A stretch of 64,000 nt of DNA from Novosphingobium kaempferiae (lineage in GTDB: Bacteria; Pseudomonadota; Alphaproteobacteria; Sphingomonadales; Sphingomonadaceae): assembly GCF_021227995.1 (NCBI RefSeq), contig NZ_CP089301.1:806001-870000 (forward strand), given 5' to 3'. Shown piece after piece: positions 35,566-44,351 of this stretch (positions are counted from its first letter, which is position 1; each line of letters starts with the position of its first letter). Below the pieces are notes generated by a model. It made no database searches. It was not told where the DNA came from and saw only the letters and a list, made by a program, of their open reading frames with translations. The position numbers and the translations under genes were made by a program.

Positions 35566-36147
35566 TCACGCTGCAAGGGCCTTGGCGCGGCGACGCACGT
35601 CGCTGATCGTCAGCGAGACCGCCGAGACCAGGAAGTAGAAGGCGCCAAACGCCGCATAGGGTGCAATGTCGGCAATGCTGACCGGGGCGGCGCCCGCCGC
35701 CTTGCTGAGCATGTGTGCGCCGGCCAGGCCGGACTGGGCACCGCTCAGGATCATCGCCCATTGCGCGCCATAGGATTTCCAGCGCCGCACGCCGGTGAGC
35801 AGCTGGAACAGGCCGGAGAGGACCGCCCACACGCCGAAGATCTGGAGGACCGCGTGCATGCCGTGCGGCAGGGTTATGGCGACCGCGACGGCGGTCCCGA
35901 TGCTGACGACGAAGTTGAGCATCTGGCTCTTGTTCCGCGCCAGGCCGCCGCTCCGGCGGGCGTCGAGATAGTTGGCCAGCGCGTCCCAGGCCGGATAGGC
36001 GACGAGCATCACCGCGGCCAATGGCGGCATGGTCCTGGCAACGCCGAAGGTGAGGACGACCCAGATCGCGGCGACGGCGAAGCGCAGATAGTAATAGGTC
36101 TTGAGCCAATCGCGGTCCGGGGACTTCGCGTCGGTGATGGTTTCCAT
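35566..36147 (-). CDS. DUF308-type membrane protein
   Basis: A 193-residue membrane protein with about six helices (YYYLRFAVAAIWVVLTFGVA, AVLQIFGVWAVLSGLFQLL). The pairwise helix pattern resembles the HdeD/DUF308 family, whose E. coli member affects acid resistance. AAGGA lies nine bases before the ATG. It sits between the NrsF/ECF pair and the aspartyl-protease-like gene on the same strand and may belong to the sigma factor's regulon, but no promoter motif was verified. Function is unknown. Confidence 0.75.
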   Translation of the reverse strand: METITDAKSPDRDWLKTYYYLRFAVAAIWVVLTFGVARTMPPLAAVMLVAYPAWDALANYLDARRSGGLARNKSQMLNFVVSIGTAVAVAITLPHGMHAVLQIFGVWAVLSGLFQLLTGVRRWKSYGAQWAMILSGAQSGLAGAHMLSKAAGAAPVSIADIAPYAAFGAFYFLVSAVSLTISDVRRRAKALAA

Positions 36148-36258
36148 GGTGTAATTCCTTTCTGTGATGCAGGCGCACGTCGCCCGCCCGGCAAGCCGGG
36201 TGGGTCGATCGTCGGCGCTGGAGGAAGTGTGCGGCGGGTGATCGGCCCCGGGCGATGG

Positions 36259-36900
36259 TTAGAGGCGGAAGCGTTGCGGCAGGCACCATCGCGCCACGGC
36301 CGCCACGGCGCTGCACCCGACGCTGTACCAGACCACCACGTAGAGGGGGTCGTTGAACGGGCAGCAGAACGCGAAGACGAAGGCACCGCAGGCCCCGGCG
36401 GCGATGCCGCTCGCGAGGGCGCTCCGCCGGGGCCGGGTTGGCGCGGCCCGGCGCATCAGAGCACCGAGCAATAAGAGGGTCGGCAGCGAGAGCACGAAGA
36501 TCGAGGTCGCGCACCGCATGCCGCTCATCGGGTTGATACGGTCGAGCAGCCCCAGCTCGGCCATGCCCTCTGGCGTGACGAACGCACCCCCGACAATCGC
36601 CAGCGCTGCGAGCGCGCAGGCGAGAATCAGCCCCTTCCGTGACCGGGCCGTAGGCGAGAAGGATCGGATCGCCAGCACGCAGGCGGCGAGGGCGAGGAGG
36701 CCGAGGCTCGCTACCCGCCACATCAGATGGGGTGCCCAACCCATATGGTGCATGTCGGCACGCATCAGTCCCGTAGCCGGGGCAAGGGCGAGCTCCGTTG
36801 CGCACAGCGCGAGGAGCAGCACGCCTTCCCGGACCATGCTGCGCCGCCGGACCGGCGCGAGGTCGGACGACAGGTCGAGGATCAGGGCTTCATTCGACAT
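36259..36900 (-). CDS. nrsF: NrsF-family (DUF1109) anti-sigma factor
   Basis: A 213-residue protein with six predicted membrane helices and a short cytoplasmic N-terminus (MSNEALILDLSSDLAPVRRR). This is the NrsF/DUF1109 layout, in which the N-terminal segment binds an ECF sigma factor and the membrane part senses stress. The Cys residues in MRCATSIFVL and FAFCCPFND could form a redox or metal-sensing site in the bundle. Its start lies inside the sigma factor gene (11-base overlap), so they are made in fixed ratio. This pairing is known for sigma-F-type ECF factors in Caulobacter relatives, which respond to oxidative or metal stress. Confidence 0.85.
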   Translation of the reverse strand: MSNEALILDLSSDLAPVRRRSMVREGVLLLALCATELALAPATGLMRADMHHMGWAPHLMWRVASLGLLALAACVLAIRSFSPTARSRKGLILACALAALAIVGGAFVTPEGMAELGLLDRINPMSGMRCATSIFVLSLPTLLLLGALMRRAAPTRPRRSALASGIAAGACGAFVFAFCCPFNDPLYVVVWYSVGCSAVAAVARWCLPQRFRL

Positions 36901-37501
36901 CGGTGGTCTTCTCGATCAATGCCGTCAGGCGGGCGAGGCCGCGGTGTATATTCATCTTCACGGCCGACGGGGATAGGCCGGTCTGAGCCGAGGCTTCGTC
37001 AATGCTATAGCCCTGCACCTTGACCAGCAGGATCGCTCGGGCCTGGGCGGGGCGGAGCTGGTCGAACAGGCTGGCGAGAACCGAGCTGCTGACCACCGCC
37101 GCCTCGTGATCGCCGGTGGCGATCGCATCCGGCAATTCGTCCGCCGAACGGCGCGCCAGGCTGCGCAGCTGGTCCACCCATTTGTTCTTGGCGATCGCCG
37201 CGAGCCAGGGGGCGAAGGCATAGCGCGGATCATAGGTGTGGCGCCGCCGATGGATGGCGAGCAAGGTTTCCTGGACGGCATCGTCGACCTCGCCCGGCGG
37301 CAGCCGCCGCTCGAAGTAGCGCGTCAGCCATTCGGACGTCTCTCCCAGCAGCCGCCGATACGCGCCGCCATGCCCGTTCTGGGCCGCTTCCATCAGGCCG
37401 CTCCAGCTGTCGGGCGCCATGCCGGAAGGCCGCGTGCGCGCTGACCGCGGCGCCCCCGAGGGCGGCCTTGAGATGAGTCTCGAAAGAAAGTCCGGGCGCA
37501 T
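36890..37501 (-). CDS. ECF-family RNA polymerase sigma factor
   Basis: A 203-residue sigma factor with region 2 (GAYRRLLGETSEWLTRYFER, DDAVQETLLAIHRRRHTYDP) and region 4 (LRPAQARAILLVKVQGYSID, SPSAVKMNIHRGLARL). AAGGA lies just before the ATG at 37501; a second ATG at 37420 would give a product nearer the family length. The overlap with nrsF on the 3' side and the NrsF identity place it in the sigma-F-like group. It is divergent from a LysR gene with a 96-base spacer. Confidence 0.9.
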   Translation of the reverse strand: MRPDFLSRLISRPPSGAPRSARTRPSGMAPDSWSGLMEAAQNGHGGAYRRLLGETSEWLTRYFERRLPPGEVDDAVQETLLAIHRRRHTYDPRYAFAPWLAAIAKNKWVDQLRSLARRSADELPDAIATGDHEAAVVSSSVLASLFDQLRPAQARAILLVKVQGYSIDEASAQTGLSPSAVKMNIHRGLARLTALIEKTTDVE

Positions 37502-37597
37502 GAATCCTTATTCGCCCGCAACACGATCCCGGTCACTCTGGGTCGAACTTTTCTGCCGGAGGGTGTACACCGCATCGGCAACGCGTAAGGACAGGCC

Positions 37598-38461
37598 ATG
37601 GAATGGAGCGACGTCCGTATCTTCCTGGCCGTGGTGCGCGTCGGCACGCTGGGCGGCGCGGCGCGCGCGCTGCGCCTCAGCCATCCTACCATCGGCCGGC
37701 GGCTGCGCGCGCTCGAGGCGGCGACCGGCCAGACGCTGTTTCAGCGTACCGCCGATGGGCTCATCCTCACCGAGGAGGGGAGCGCGATCGTCTCGCTGGC
37801 CGAGCAGATGGAGGAAGGTGCGCTGGCGATGGAGCGTCGGCTCGCCGGGCAGGAGCAAAATCTGCGCGGCTGCCTGCGCATCTCCTCGGCCGACTGGTTC
37901 GGTGCCTATGTCCTGCCCCCGATCGTCGCCGACTATACGCGCGCGCATCCGGACGTCGATGTCGAGATTCTGACGGGCACGCGCCTGTTTAGCCTTGCGC
38001 AGCGCGAGGCGGACATCGCCTTCCGGATCGTGCCCTTCGACACCTCCGACATCGTGCAGCGGCGGCTGGCCCGGCTGCACTACGGCGTCTACATCGCCGC
38101 GAGCGCACCCGAGCCGGTGTTCGGCGACGGCACCGGCTTCCGGCTGATCACCCATGATACCTCCACGGGCCATTTTCCCGATATCGCCTGGCTCTTGGAA
38201 AGCTTCCCCAACGCGACGACGGTGATGCGCTCGAACAACCGGAATGTGCAGGCGCGCATGTGCCGACAGGAGATCGGCATCGCCGTCCTTCCCCGCGCCG
38301 TCGGCAGCCAGACCCCGGGGCTGCGCCTGCTCGACCTGCCGGAGGCGCCGCCGAGCCGGGACATCTGGATGGGCTATCATCGCGATCTGAAGCATCTGCA
38401 GCGCCTCCGCGCGTTCATCGCGGTGCTGGACGAGCACCTGCGGGAGGTCGGGCCGGGCTAG
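37598..38461 (+). CDS. LysR-family transcriptional regulator
   Basis: A 287-residue regulator with an N-terminal helix-turn-helix (GTLGGAARALRLSHPTIGRR) and the LysR effector domain. The S-H-P-T-I-G-R-R recognition helix is of the type seen in regulators that repress efflux or aromatic degradation genes. It runs toward the leftward catabolic operon and its last 47 bases overlap the end of the GNAT gene on the other strand. Target genes are unknown; the operon at 38415-42702 is a candidate by position. Confidence 0.88.
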   Translation: MEWSDVRIFLAVVRVGTLGGAARALRLSHPTIGRRLRALEAATGQTLFQRTADGLILTEEGSAIVSLAEQMEEGALAMERRLAGQEQNLRGCLRISSADWFGAYVLPPIVADYTRAHPDVDVEILTGTRLFSLAQREADIAFRIVPFDTSDIVQRRLARLHYGVYIAASAPEPVFGDGTGFRLITHDTSTGHFPDIAWLLESFPNATTVMRSNNRNVQARMCRQEIGIAVLPRAVGSQTPGLRLLDLPEAPPSRDIWMGYHRDLKHLQRLRAFIAVLDEHLREVGPG

Positions 38462-38957
38462 CCAACAGGACGAACGGCCATCCCCGGTAGGAGAGATCCT
38501 TGATCTGCCGGAGCCCAAGCGTTTCGGCAAATTTCAGCGAGGGAAGGTTGACCGGCTCGACCAGGCAGGCGACGCGATCATGGGACGTTGCCTGTGCCAG
38601 CCAGCGCAGAAGGCCGGTCATCGCCTCGAACGCCAAACCCCGCCCGCCGACGTCGGACGAGAAGAGCCACGAGGCTTCGGGCACAGTGTCGGGCATCGGA
38701 TCGACACCACGCCGGAAGAAGCCCGCACCGACTTCGCCTATGACGCGGCCGCCGGCCCGTTCGACGACCGCGAGCGCGCCGAAGCCGAAGAGGCTCCAAT
38801 GGCCCGCGCAGCGCAGCACCCTTGTCCAGGCGCCTTCCTCGGAGTCGGGGAGATTGCCGATGAACTTGCGCACGGCGGGATCGGCCGCCAGCGTCACGAT
38901 CGCCGGCACGTCACCGGGTTCATAGGAACGCAGGAGGAGCCGTTCGGTGGCGATCAT
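38415..38957 (-). CDS. GNAT-family N-acetyltransferase, RimJ/RimL type
   Basis: A 180-residue enzyme that begins MIATERLLLRSYEPGDVPAI, the usual opening of the RimJ/RimL-like GNAT group. It has the acetyl-CoA region GRGLAFEAMTGLLRWL (the Q/R-x-x-G-x-G/A site appears as GRGLAFEA) and the closing NLPSLKFAETLGLRQ. The acceptor is unknown. The last 47 bases overlap the LysR gene tail to tail. It is the last gene of the leftward catabolic operon and lies 30 bases after the broken esterase. Confidence 0.8.
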   Translation of the reverse strand: MIATERLLLRSYEPGDVPAIVTLAADPAVRKFIGNLPDSEEGAWTRVLRCAGHWSLFGFGALAVVERAGGRVIGEVGAGFFRRGVDPMPDTVPEASWLFSSDVGGRGLAFEAMTGLLRWLAQATSHDRVACLVEPVNLPSLKFAETLGLRQIKDLSYRGWPFVLLASPARPPAGARPAPR

Positions 38958-38987
38958 ATGGGTCCTGGAAGAAGTGCGCCAACGGCC

Positions 38988-39980
38988 TCAGCTGCCGCGC
39001 AAGCAGCTGCGGACGAAGCGGACGAGCTCGCCGCTCAGCTCCATATCCTCCGGCGTGCAGCCCAGGAAGCCACCGTGGGGCATCGCCTCGAAGACGTGAA
39101 GCTCGGCGGAAACGCCCGCCTTCCGCAGGGCGCGATGCATGCGCACGGTGTTGGAGAGGAACAGATCGCGGGTACCGGATTGCAGCAGCGTCGGCGGCAG
39201 GCCGGTCAGGTCGCCGAACAGTGGGGACAGCGCGGGTTCGGAGAGGTCTGCGCCGTCGGCATAGAGCAGGTTCGCCGCGCGTAGCGGCAGGGGCAACATC
39301 AGGTCCACCAGGCGGTTCACTGCGAAACTGTCCCCGGACTCGGTCAGATCCACCTCGGGGGATAGCAGGACGAGACCGGCGGGCATGGGAAGCCCCGCCT
39401 CCCGCGCCCGCAGCAACATGGCAACAGCGAGGTTGCCGCCTGCGGACCTGCCGCCGATCACCACGTCCGAAGGCTTGTGACGTTCCAGCACATAGGCATA
39501 GGCCGCCAGCGTATCGTCCAGTGCCGCAGGATAGGGATGCGCGGGCGGCGTCCGATAGTCGACGCCGTAGCAACGCAGGCCGTGTAAGTCCGCCTGCATC
39601 TGCGCGCCGACGCGGCACGCCTCGCCTCCGCCAAATACCAGCGCGCCGCCGTGCAGATCAAGATAGGCCCCTTAGGCGATGGTCGCGGTATCGGGCGTGG
39701 CGACGTGGACGACCGTGTCGCCGAGCTGGACGGTTTCGACGCTGGCGCGCAAACTGCCGGCAAGATCCTTGATGCCGGCGGCATAGTGCGCATCCACCGC
39801 CGCCTTGATCCGGACCCAGCCATCACGATCCTTGGGATCGGGCAGCGGGTGCTTGGCATTGATCGGGATGCCATCGGCGTCGACCAGACGGTCCAGCGCG
39901 GCCCGCGCTTCCGCGCTGATTGATTGTGGAGCGGGCAACACGCGGGCGGGCAACCGCACGCCGAAGCTTTGTTCATCCAT
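38988..39980 (-). pseudogene. alpha/beta hydrolase (HSL-type esterase) split by an in-frame TAA
   Basis: Two open stretches in the same frame, 39672-39980 and 38988-39671, read as one hormone-sensitive-lipase-type esterase of 330 codons, with a TAA at codon 103 (39672-39674). The N-terminal part (FGVRLPARVLPAPQSISAEA, VHVATPDTATIA) precedes the stop. The sequence continues at once with GAYLDLHGGALVFGGGEA (oxyanion hole), VVIGGRSAGGNLAVAML (nucleophile Ser) and a C-terminal MPHGGFLG (His). No frameshift is needed, so a single base change made the stop. A start at 39599 could give a 203-residue fragment lacking the oxyanion hole, which would not be active. Confidence 0.75.
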
Positions 39981-40049
39981 GAGCGCGAACCTCGATTGGT
40001 TGATTTTCCGTGTCTTACAATGAGGATACGGGCTCCTCGCCCGCTCTCC

Positions 40050-40580
40050 TCAATCGTCGTCCTGCCACCTGCGCAGATCGGTCTGGTCATGATAGGCCAT
40101 GCGATCCGGCGTGGTGATGAACTCCATGGTCGTGCCCCAGGGCATGCGGCAATAGCAGACCTTGTTTCCGGGGCCTTTTTCGGTCGCATAGGGAATGGCA
40201 CGCGGCGCCGTCAGCGGGGTGCCGCCCGCCGCCTCGAAGCGCGCGACCGATGCATCGATATCATCGGTGTAGAGCGCGAAATGGGTGATGCCGAAGTCGC
40301 TCGCACGGATCGGCGGGGCCTGTTCGGGTCCGTGCATCTCGAAGAGCTCGATATCGGGTCCGGTGCCGATCTTGACCATTGCCTGCGCGCGCACAACCGT
40401 ACCTGGGAACGCGCCCACGGCGCGCTCGAACTCGGCCCCGTGCCGCGGCGGATCCTGCGGGCCGAACGACTGGTAGATCAGCTGGGCGCCAAAGGCCTCG
40501 GCCAGGAAGGCTTTGGCGCCTTCGATGTCGGGCACCGTGATGCCGATATGATTGACGCCGCGAATGACGGGTGCGGTCAT
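40050..40580 (-). CDS. VOC-superfamily protein (glyoxalase/ring-cleavage dioxygenase fold)
   Basis: A 176-residue protein starting after AAGGAG (six bases). It has two beta-alpha-beta-beta-beta modules: GVNHIGITVPDIEGAKAFLA at the N-terminus and GITHFALYTDDIDASVARFE in the middle, with metal ligands likely at the first His, Glu in IELFEM, the second His, and Glu in TMEFIT. Members include glyoxalases, extradiol dioxygenases and epimerases. The neighbours (EthD, SDR, hydrolases) suggest a catabolic role on a cyclic or aromatic substrate, which remains a guess. Confidence 0.82.
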   Translation of the reverse strand: MTAPVIRGVNHIGITVPDIEGAKAFLAEAFGAQLIYQSFGPQDPPRHGAEFERAVGAFPGTVVRAQAMVKIGTGPDIELFEMHGPEQAPPIRASDFGITHFALYTDDIDASVARFEAAGGTPLTAPRAIPYATEKGPGNKVCYCRMPWGTTMEFITTPDRMAYHDQTDLRRWQDDD

Positions 40581-40636
40581 GACAGTCTCCTTCGTTGCTG
40601 GTTCGATTGCACGCGGGGATTGGCTCGGGCGCCGGT

Positions 40637-41485
40637 TCATCCGGCCTTGAGGAAGGCGATCAGCGAGGCTGCGACTTCTTCCGGCCGCTCGTCCGCGACA
40701 TAATGGCTGCACCGCGCGATCGCGCCGCCGGTCACCTTGGTGGCGAACTCCTCAAGCATCGGCACCATCCGCGCACCGAAACGCTGGTCTCCGCCGAGGC
40801 CGAGCACCGGCATCTCAAGCGGCCGCTCCTTGTACGCGAGCGCGGCTTCATGGTCGGCGTCGAGCGTGCGATACCATTCCATGCCGCCACGGGTGCGGCC
40901 GGGAAGCGCCATCGCCCTCGCATAGATCTCGATGTCCGCCGGATCGAAGCCGCTGTGGTCGTAGAAGCGCTCGGCCATGAAGGTCGCAATATAATGCTGT
41001 TCCCGGCCATGGAGCAGGCGTTCCGGCAGATCCCGGTTGGCATGGAAGCCGAAATGCCAGAGGCCTGCGATGGTCGCCTTCCACTGGGTCCAGCCGGGGA
41101 GCGGCACATCGAGGACCGCCAGATGGGTGACGGCGTCTCGGTAGAGCGCGGCCTGCGCCAATGCAACCATGCCACCGATATCGTGCCCGCACACGGCGTA
41201 GCGTGCGTGGCCAAGGGCAGCCATTACCCCGTGCGCATCCTGCGCCATCGTCGCCTTGTCATAGCCGCCCTGCGGGCAGTCGGAGAAACCCGCGCCGCGC
41301 AGATCAATCGCCACCACGCTGAAATGCTCGGCGAGCCGCGGCATCACCTGGTGCCATTCCCACCAGGTCTCCGGCCAGCCGTGGAGCAGCAGGATCGGCG
41401 GGCCGGAGCCGCCGGTGACGGCGTTGATACTGATGCCGTTCGCCGGCACCAGTTGCTGGACAAAGCCCGGTAGTGCTGCGATCAT
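40637..41485 (-). CDS. alpha/beta hydrolase, epoxide hydrolase/haloacetate dehalogenase-like
   Basis: A 282-residue hydrolase. ILLLHGWPETWWEWHQVM contains the HGWP oxyanion motif, AVCGHDIGGMVA carries an Asp nucleophile (G-H-D-x-G), and ARCSHYVADERPEEV ends with the catalytic His. Asp nucleophile with HGWP is typical of epoxide hydrolases and fluoroacetate dehalogenases rather than esterases. The start at 41485 has GGAG at a workable distance. It is 50 bases after the SDR gene in the leftward operon. The true substrate cannot be told from sequence. Confidence 0.85.
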   Translation of the reverse strand: MIAALPGFVQQLVPANGISINAVTGGSGPPILLLHGWPETWWEWHQVMPRLAEHFSVVAIDLRGAGFSDCPQGGYDKATMAQDAHGVMAALGHARYAVCGHDIGGMVALAQAALYRDAVTHLAVLDVPLPGWTQWKATIAGLWHFGFHANRDLPERLLHGREQHYIATFMAERFYDHSGFDPADIEIYARAMALPGRTRGGMEWYRTLDADHEAALAYKERPLEMPVLGLGGDQRFGARMVPMLEEFATKVTGGAIARCSHYVADERPEEVAASLIAFLKAG

Positions 41486-41535
41486 GATCGCTCTCCCACA
41501 GAATAGGCTGTTCAAACGGAGCGCTGGCCCCCTGC

Positions 41536-42360
41536 TCAGCCGCGATCGAAATCGGTGGCGATCGTGATGTCGCGCCAGGCGTCAATGTCGCGGCGGAAGG
41601 CGGCGAGCTTCCGCTCGGCGATCGCGTGCGCCGCAGGACCGAGCGGCAGGTGGAGCGGGGCGTCCTCGGCGTCGACCGCTTTCAGGATCACGGTGACCGC
41701 CTTGTCCGGATCGCCCGCCTGGTTGCCGTTTCCCGTGTCGCGATACTGCTTGCGCGAGCTCGCGGCATATTCGGGCATTTCGTTGCCCGCCATGGCGATC
41801 GACCTGCCCAAAAAATCGGTGCGGAACGGCCCGGGTTCGACGATCAGCAGGCGGATGCCGAACGGCTTCAGTTCGCCGGCGAGCGCCTCGGAAAGTCCCT
41901 CCACCGCGAATTTCGCGGCATGGTAATAGCCCCCGCCGCCCCGCCCCTCGATGCCGGCACCGGACGACATGTTGACGATCAATCCGCCCGCGCGTCGCAG
42001 GACCGGCAGGGCGGCTCTGGTAGTCTCGATCAGCCCGAAGACATTGACCTCGAACATCGGCCGATATTCGTCGGGCGTGGCTTCCTCGATCGCGCCGAAC
42101 AGCGCGTAGCCGGCATTATTCACGAGCACGTCGAACCCGCCAAACGCATCGACGGCCTGCGCGACAACTGCCCTGGCTGCTGCCGGATCGGTCACGTCCA
42201 GCGGCAGGGTGAGCATCCGACCATCGAACGGCTCGGCCAGATGCGCGATCGTCTCGACGTTGCGCGCCGTAGCGATGACCCGCTCGCCGCGCCGTGCCGC
42301 GGCGAGGGCGAGCCGCTGGCCGAAGCCGCTCGAGCAGCCGGTGATGAGCCAAGTTTTCAT
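41536..42360 (-). CDS. short-chain dehydrogenase/reductase
   Basis: A 274-residue NAD(P)-dependent oxidoreductase of the classical SDR type. Seen motifs are WLITGCSSGFGQRLAL (T-G-x-x-x-G-x-G cofactor site), VLVNNAGYALFG (N-N-A-G), VNMSSGAGIEGRG (catalytic Ser) and YYHAAKFAVEGLSEAL (Y-x-x-x-K). The sequence is close to the retinol-dehydrogenase-like SDR group used for diverse alcohols and ketones. It is the second gene of the leftward operon, after the EthD-like gene (42-base gap) and before the Asp-nucleophile hydrolase. Confidence 0.9.
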   Translation of the reverse strand: MKTWLITGCSSGFGQRLALAAARRGERVIATARNVETIAHLAEPFDGRMLTLPLDVTDPAAARAVVAQAVDAFGGFDVLVNNAGYALFGAIEEATPDEYRPMFEVNVFGLIETTRAALPVLRRAGGLIVNMSSGAGIEGRGGGGYYHAAKFAVEGLSEALAGELKPFGIRLLIVEPGPFRTDFLGRSIAMAGNEMPEYAASSRKQYRDTGNGNQAGDPDKAVTVILKAVDAEDAPLHLPLGPAAHAIAERKLAAFRRDIDAWRDITIATDFDRG

Positions 42361-42402
42361 GAGATACGCTCCACTGGTTTTAAGGCGATGACGGCACGCC
42401 GC

Positions 42403-42702
42403 TCAGAGCGGCTGCAGGACGCTGCGCTGGGGTTGGACGGCGGTGACGATGCTCACGTCGGCCAGGACCCGAGCCGTCTCCGGCGCCTGGAGCGCCGCTT
42501 CCATGGCCGCCTTGTCTCGGAAGTTGACGACGCCCACGGCGATCAGCCCGGCGTCGTCAGCTTGCGGGAAGAAGCCAGCCGCACTGATGAGACCATAGGG
42601 AGCCCAACTTTCCCGTACGAGCGGGAAGTGCACGTTGATCCAATAGTCGCGGTCGAACGGCGTGTGCACATCGCCCGCATAGGTCACCAGCATCGTGATC
42701 AT
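42403..42702 (-). CDS. EthD-family protein
   Basis: A 99-residue ferredoxin-like (dimeric alpha-beta barrel) protein: MITMLVTYAGDVHTPFDRDY, then NVHFPLVRESWAPYGLISAA and a closing strand. The EthD family is often linked to degradation of ethers and aromatic compounds and to polyketide-type enzymes. GAGG precedes two possible ATG codons (42702 and 42693). It is the first gene of the leftward catabolic operon (EthD, SDR, hydrolase, VOC, broken esterase, GNAT). Confidence 0.82.
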   Translation of the reverse strand: MITMLVTYAGDVHTPFDRDYWINVHFPLVRESWAPYGLISAAGFFPQADDAGLIAVGVVNFRDKAAMEAALQAPETARVLADVSIVTAVQPQRSVLQPL

Positions 42703-43156
42703 CCTCGAAGTCCTTGTTCGCGAGCGCCCGAATCTCCCCCGCCAATCCGTACCGGCTCGAGTTCGATCGGCTCCTTTCCGACGATGACGGCAATTTAGAT
42801 GCTTGAATCTGTTCTTGAACGTCCAGCATTGCACGCTTGCCGTTCAGATTTGTTCGGGTGGTCTAAGGGCTCGGGCCGCCGGCCTTTGCGGTCTGATGTC
42901 TGCCCATCTCCGGGAGCGCAAATCCTTCAGACCGGTCGTATGCCACCATTGATGCCGAGCATTGCGCGTACACTATCGTTCTCCGGCGCCAGCGGTGCTA
43001 ACGACAGGATTCGGCGGAAGCTGCCGTTGGAAGCGCGACTGCCCAGCGACGCATTTTGGTCGAGAAATGCCAGAAGCTCGTGGAACTTTGTTGTCGTTCA
43101 AAGGTCATCGTGGAACAGCAGCATCGGCATCTGAATTCGGGGAAGCTGAAGCGATG
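42703..43156. other. 454-bp gap upstream of the catabolic operon
   Basis: Nothing coding that I trust. The stretch should hold the promoter of the leftward EthD-SDR operon, but I could not recognise the boxes. Short inverted segments are present without a clear pattern. Confidence 0.45.
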
Positions 43157-43573
43157 TTACTTCAAAGGGCGACCATCCTTGAGCTCAACCCTCAACGCGA
43201 GGAATAGCTGCGTTCCCCGGTTTTGAACGGCGTGCAGACCTTCGGGATCGGCCGTTCCCGCGCCGGACAACGCCTCTGCGGGAACGTCCACGCGGGCTCT
43301 CTCGATCGGTTTTCCGCCGATCAGATCATAGGTGATGTAGGTGATGGGCTGAGCCTGCTCGAAATACATTACGCTCGGCCACTTGTGAACATGGACGGGC
43401 TCAGTCGCACCCGGCGGGACTGAAACCCGCAGGACGCGCACCCGATCGGTTTCGAGCAGGATATGATGGCTCGCTGGCGCAGCCACAACAGCCTCGAATG
43501 GGTCCTGCTCTTCTGCCGTTGCTGGCGCTCCCACCATTATGGTCAGTGCCGCTGGCAAAAGGTATCTAAGCAT
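43157..43573 (-). CDS. secreted cupin-like small protein
   Basis: A 138-residue protein with a signal peptide (MLRYLLPAALTIMVGAPATA) and a single cupin-like beta barrel (RVLRVSVPPGATEPVHVHKW holds H-x-H metal-type residues, then the late FLALRVELKDG). Substrate and function are not known. It stands alone; the next genes on either side lie more than 300 bases away. Confidence 0.7.
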   Translation of the reverse strand: MLRYLLPAALTIMVGAPATAEEQDPFEAVVAAPASHHILLETDRVRVLRVSVPPGATEPVHVHKWPSVMYFEQAQPITYITYDLIGGKPIERARVDVPAEALSGAGTADPEGLHAVQNRGTQLFLALRVELKDGRPLK

Positions 43574-43907
43574 TTGCAGGCCTCCGCACCGACACTTTTC
43601 GCAAGTTTATTCAGGAGTTCAGCAATGCCCACCAAGCATCGGAAAGACCGGCGACCAGCACGGCAACCGCCGGCGGGGCGTCCGAAGAATGCCGTGCTAT
43701 AGCCCTCTATCCGCAAAAACACCATACAAGGCTCCCCACCGTACCACCGACAGTTTGAGCGGAGCTGCCATTCGCTGCACCGTCGGCAACGACCCGGTTT
43801 GTTCAACGGCAACGGGAAGATAACGTTCAGATTCGGCCTGTTCGGTTTGAGCGAGATGGGCGATCTCGGACCGGCCGGAATGGCCACAGTGGGTTGGGAA
43901 GCCTTCG
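43574..43907. other. 334-bp gap
   Basis: Short frames on both strands overlap each other and none looks like a protein. I see no terminator with a T-run or other recognisable signal. Confidence 0.4.
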
Positions 43908-44351
43908 CTAGAAACCGGTCGTGCTGGTGGCTTGCTGCACAATCAACTGCCAGCGCCCGTCTCGCTTAACGAGCACGTCGGTGAAGCGCAGGAACATCTC
44001 GCCGTAGCGGCCAAACGCGGTTCCACCGAGGTGGTCGACACCAGTGACTATCGCGATATCGCCATAAGTTCGGATTTCGAGCGGGCCATGTGTGATAAAC
44101 TTAGGCTTTATCTGCCCAGTCTTGAACATTGCTATGTCGGCCTCGCGCGTGAGAGCCTTGCCGTCCATTCCCTGGATGCGCGCTTCTTTCCCATAGAAGT
44201 GTTCAAGGAAAGCTACATCGCCGTTGATGCGGGCTTGTCGCCATAATTCCTCTGCCTCGACGATCTCCGTCCGGACCGCGTCGCTCACCTGTGCCTTGGC
44301 CGGCGTGACCAACGTTGCGACCGAAGCGCAAAGTACAGCAAGACAGCGCAT
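43908..44351 (-). CDS. secreted NTF2-like/DUF4440 protein
   Basis: A 147-residue protein with a signal peptide (MRCLAVLCASVATLVTPAKA) followed by a nuclear-transport-factor-2-like fold: EIVEAEELWRQARINGDVAF, a core strand GDIAIVTGVDHLGG, and the final FTDVLVKRDGRWQLIVQQAT, which is the typical DUF4440 ending. The start at 44351 follows AAGGAG. Relatives are small-molecule-binding or polyketide-cyclase-like proteins; the function is not known. Confidence 0.82.
   Translation of the reverse strand: MRCLAVLCASVATLVTPAKAQVSDAVRTEIVEAEELWRQARINGDVAFLEHFYGKEARIQGMDGKALTREADIAMFKTGQIKPKFITHGPLEIRTYGDIAIVTGVDHLGGTAFGRYGEMFLRFTDVLVKRDGRWQLIVQQATSTTGF

Noticed and set aside
42850..43150. Possible sixth copy of the dispersed repeat
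   Set aside because: Only one short block resembles the pattern; the GGGTCG end and spacing are missing.
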